A stretch of 64,000 bases of DNA, taken from positions 1,488,001-1,552,000 of the forward strand of contig CP160629.1 of assembly GCA_038993745.2 (NCBI GenBank), given 5' to 3'. Below the pieces are notes generated by a model. It did no database searches. It was not told the DNA's origin and was given only the letters and a program-made list of their open reading frames with translations. The DNA comes from Aliivibrio fischeri (GTDB taxonomy: Bacteria > Pseudomonadota > Gammaproteobacteria > Enterobacterales > Vibrionaceae). Within the stretch, counting starts at the first letter, position 1; each line of letters opens with the position of its first letter. Both the position numbers and the translations under genes were made by a program. Of this stretch, positions 62,754 through 64,000 are shown piece after piece.

Positions 62754-64000
62754 TCAACCTACCAAATTATGATATTGCTGTTCTTCTGTCTTTGTTGGCA
62801 AATAGATCGTAAAGACGGTTCCCTTTCCAAGTTGTGATCTCACTTTAATTTCACCACCAGTTTGACTTAATAAACTTTGAGAAACAGATAAACCAAGCCC
62901 TGTTCCATCACGCTTTGTTGTATAGAACGGGTCAAAAATTCGATTTAGTTGTTCTCCAGCAATACCACATCCGAAATCTTCTACTTCTATAATCGCACCA
63001 AACTCAACTCCTTCATGACACCAAGTTCGACTACGAATGATAAGTTTACCTTTACTGTTCATTGCATGAATGCCATTCATTTGCAGATTGACTAATACTT
63101 GCAATAAATGATGGCGATTCACTTCCACTCTTGGTGGCTGCTCAAAATCAAACTCAACCTCAATATCTCGTTTGTGAGCCCCTGTACGAACTAAGGTAAC
63201 GCTTTCTTCAATGATTGGATTAATGTATTGCCATGTCACCTCATCTTGAATCCCACCTTGTCGACTGTACTGCAATAAACTACGAGTGATATTACGGATT
63301 CGGTCTATTTGCTCCATAATGGTTTCTAGCTCTTCAGCTATTACGTGGGCCTCTTCACCTAATTCATATTTAATTAATTCTGCATTACCTAGAATAACAG
63401 CTGTAGGATTATTAATTTCATGAGCAATACCGGCAGTCAACTCACCAAGTGATGCCAATTTTTCACTCATTACCAGCTTATCTTGAGCTTGTTTTAGCAA
63501 TTTTATGTATTGCTCTAATTCCACTGTCTTTTCATGCAAACTTGCCGTTCTTGACTTAACTTTTGACTCTAACTCTTTAGATGCCCTTTGGATCTCTAAA
63601 TTTCGTAACTGAAGTTGATCAAGCATATTGTCAAACTGCTGCGCTAAGCTGGCCAGTTCATGACTATTATCCAACCCTAAATCCCCAATTCGAACATCTT
63701 TACCTAATTGGACAGACTTCACTACAAAGTGAATTTTTTCGATCGGTTGAAATAGATCTCGAGCTCCTCGATGCACAAAAAATGTCGACAATAATAACGT
63801 AATAAGAATGGTGATCCCTGCTTCAAGCAAGTTTTGTAAATACTGTTTTAATAACGGCCACTCTAAATAGCCGGTATAAAGCATTCCAATCACATCTCCA
63901 TTCATATCTTTAATCGGTTGATATGCTGAAATGTACCAATCATTGTAAACATAAGCTCTATTTACCCATCGCTCTCCAGCACCAATAACTTGTGCTTTCA
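62754..64000 (-). CDS. Cache-HAMP sensor histidine kinase, N-terminus outside the window
   Basis: The C-terminal 415 residues of a membrane histidine kinase; the frame stays open to the right edge. The visible start is a Cache-type sensor end (WVNRAYVYNDWYISAYQPI...VIGMLYTGYLE), then a membrane helix (LEAGITILITLLLSTFFVH), HAMP, coiled coil, H box (ELTAGIAHEINNPTAVILG), N box, and G boxes (DFGCGIAGEQLNRIFDPF, TGLGLSV). This arrangement is typical of AtoS/ZraS-like kinases. No receiver domain follows. The partner regulator is probably outside the window. Confidence 0.85.
   Translation of the reverse strand, partial: KAQVIGAGERWVNRAYVYNDWYISAYQPIKDMNGDVIGMLYTGYLEWPLLKQYLQNLLEAGITILITLLLSTFFVHRGARDLFQPIEKIHFVVKSVQLGKDVRIGDLGLDNSHELASLAQQFDNMLDQLQLRNLEIQRASKELESKVKSRTASLHEKTVELEQYIKLLKQAQDKLVMSEKLASLGELTAGIAHEINNPTAVILGNAELIKYELGEEAHVIAEELETIMEQIDRIRNITRSLLQYSRQGGIQDEVTWQYINPIIEESVTLVRTGAHKRDIEVEFDFEQPPRVEVNRHHLLQVLVNLQMNGIHAMNSKGKLIIRSRTWCHEGVEFGAIIEVEDFGCGIAGEQLNRIFDPFYTTKRDGTGLGLSVSQSLLSQTGGEIKVRSQLGKGTVFTIYLPTKTEEQQYHNLVG

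Overview
The window looks like a low-GC (roughly high-30s percent by eye) gammaproteobacterial chromosome of the Vibrionaceae, most likely Aliivibrio (A. fischeri-like). The reasons are AT-rich codon use, the Vibrio-type formate dehydrogenase cluster with DUF3305/DUF3306 and FdhD, a GH19 chitinase, many short GNAT genes, and an element resembling a Vibrio integron attC site. No rRNA, tRNA, CRISPR array, transposase or integrase was seen.

Layout. 1-8.2 kb: glycan enzymes (ChbG-like deacetylase, GH3 exo-glucanase), cupin, YgjV, lipoprotein, two coupled GNATs, a 55-aa four-cysteine protein, YjdM, and an alpha/beta-hydrolase-like protein. 8.4-12 kb: TPR-GGDEF diguanylate cyclase, EutQ-like cupin, NUDIX hydrolase and a 44-aa membrane protein. 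12.1-16 kb: accessory island with a NACHT/STAND-type NTPase whose reading frame breaks exactly inside the P-loop, an attC-like element, and an orphan two-TM protein. 16.3-25.6 kb: a complete respiratory formate dehydrogenase system (gamma, beta and alpha subunits, Tat mini-protein, TorD chaperone, polyferredoxin, DUF3306, DUF3305) with divergent fdhD. 25.6-31.3 kb: a palindromic intergenic element, an SBP/HD-GYP c-di-GMP protein, an MltC-like transglycosylase and a dCache chemoreceptor. 31.5-39.6 kb: a pyroglutamate island (pcp, DUF979/DUF969 permease pair, NRAMP-like carrier, pxpC-pxpB-pxpA, DUF1445 hydro-lyase, divergent LysR regulator). 39.6-44.7 kb: coupled serine hydrolase and very large alkaline-phosphatase-fold protein, a small orphan, a GNAT. 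44.9-51.3 kb: U32 family protein, GST, GNATs, mercaptopyruvate sulfurtransferase, epimerase. 51.5-57.3 kb: GH19 chitinase, lipoprotein, membrane proteins, BCCT transporter. 57.6-64 kb: PepSY/response regulator/histidine kinase operon, DedA and LssY domains, glycosyltransferase, a 57-aa protein, and a truncated Cache-HAMP histidine kinase.

Two messages stand out. First, nine loci are interrupted by eleven single-base frameshifts. Every one is repaired by adding one base, almost always to a homopolymer, and every repaired length is a multiple of three. This points to systematic homopolymer deletions in the assembly rather than true gene decay, so most loci listed as pseudogenes here are probably intact in the organism. 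Second, the 12.1-16 kb island has the gene-then-recombination-site layout of integron cassettes and carries a NACHT NTPase of the kind known as bacterial NLR-like anti-phage defence. It is the best candidate in the window for an undescribed system.
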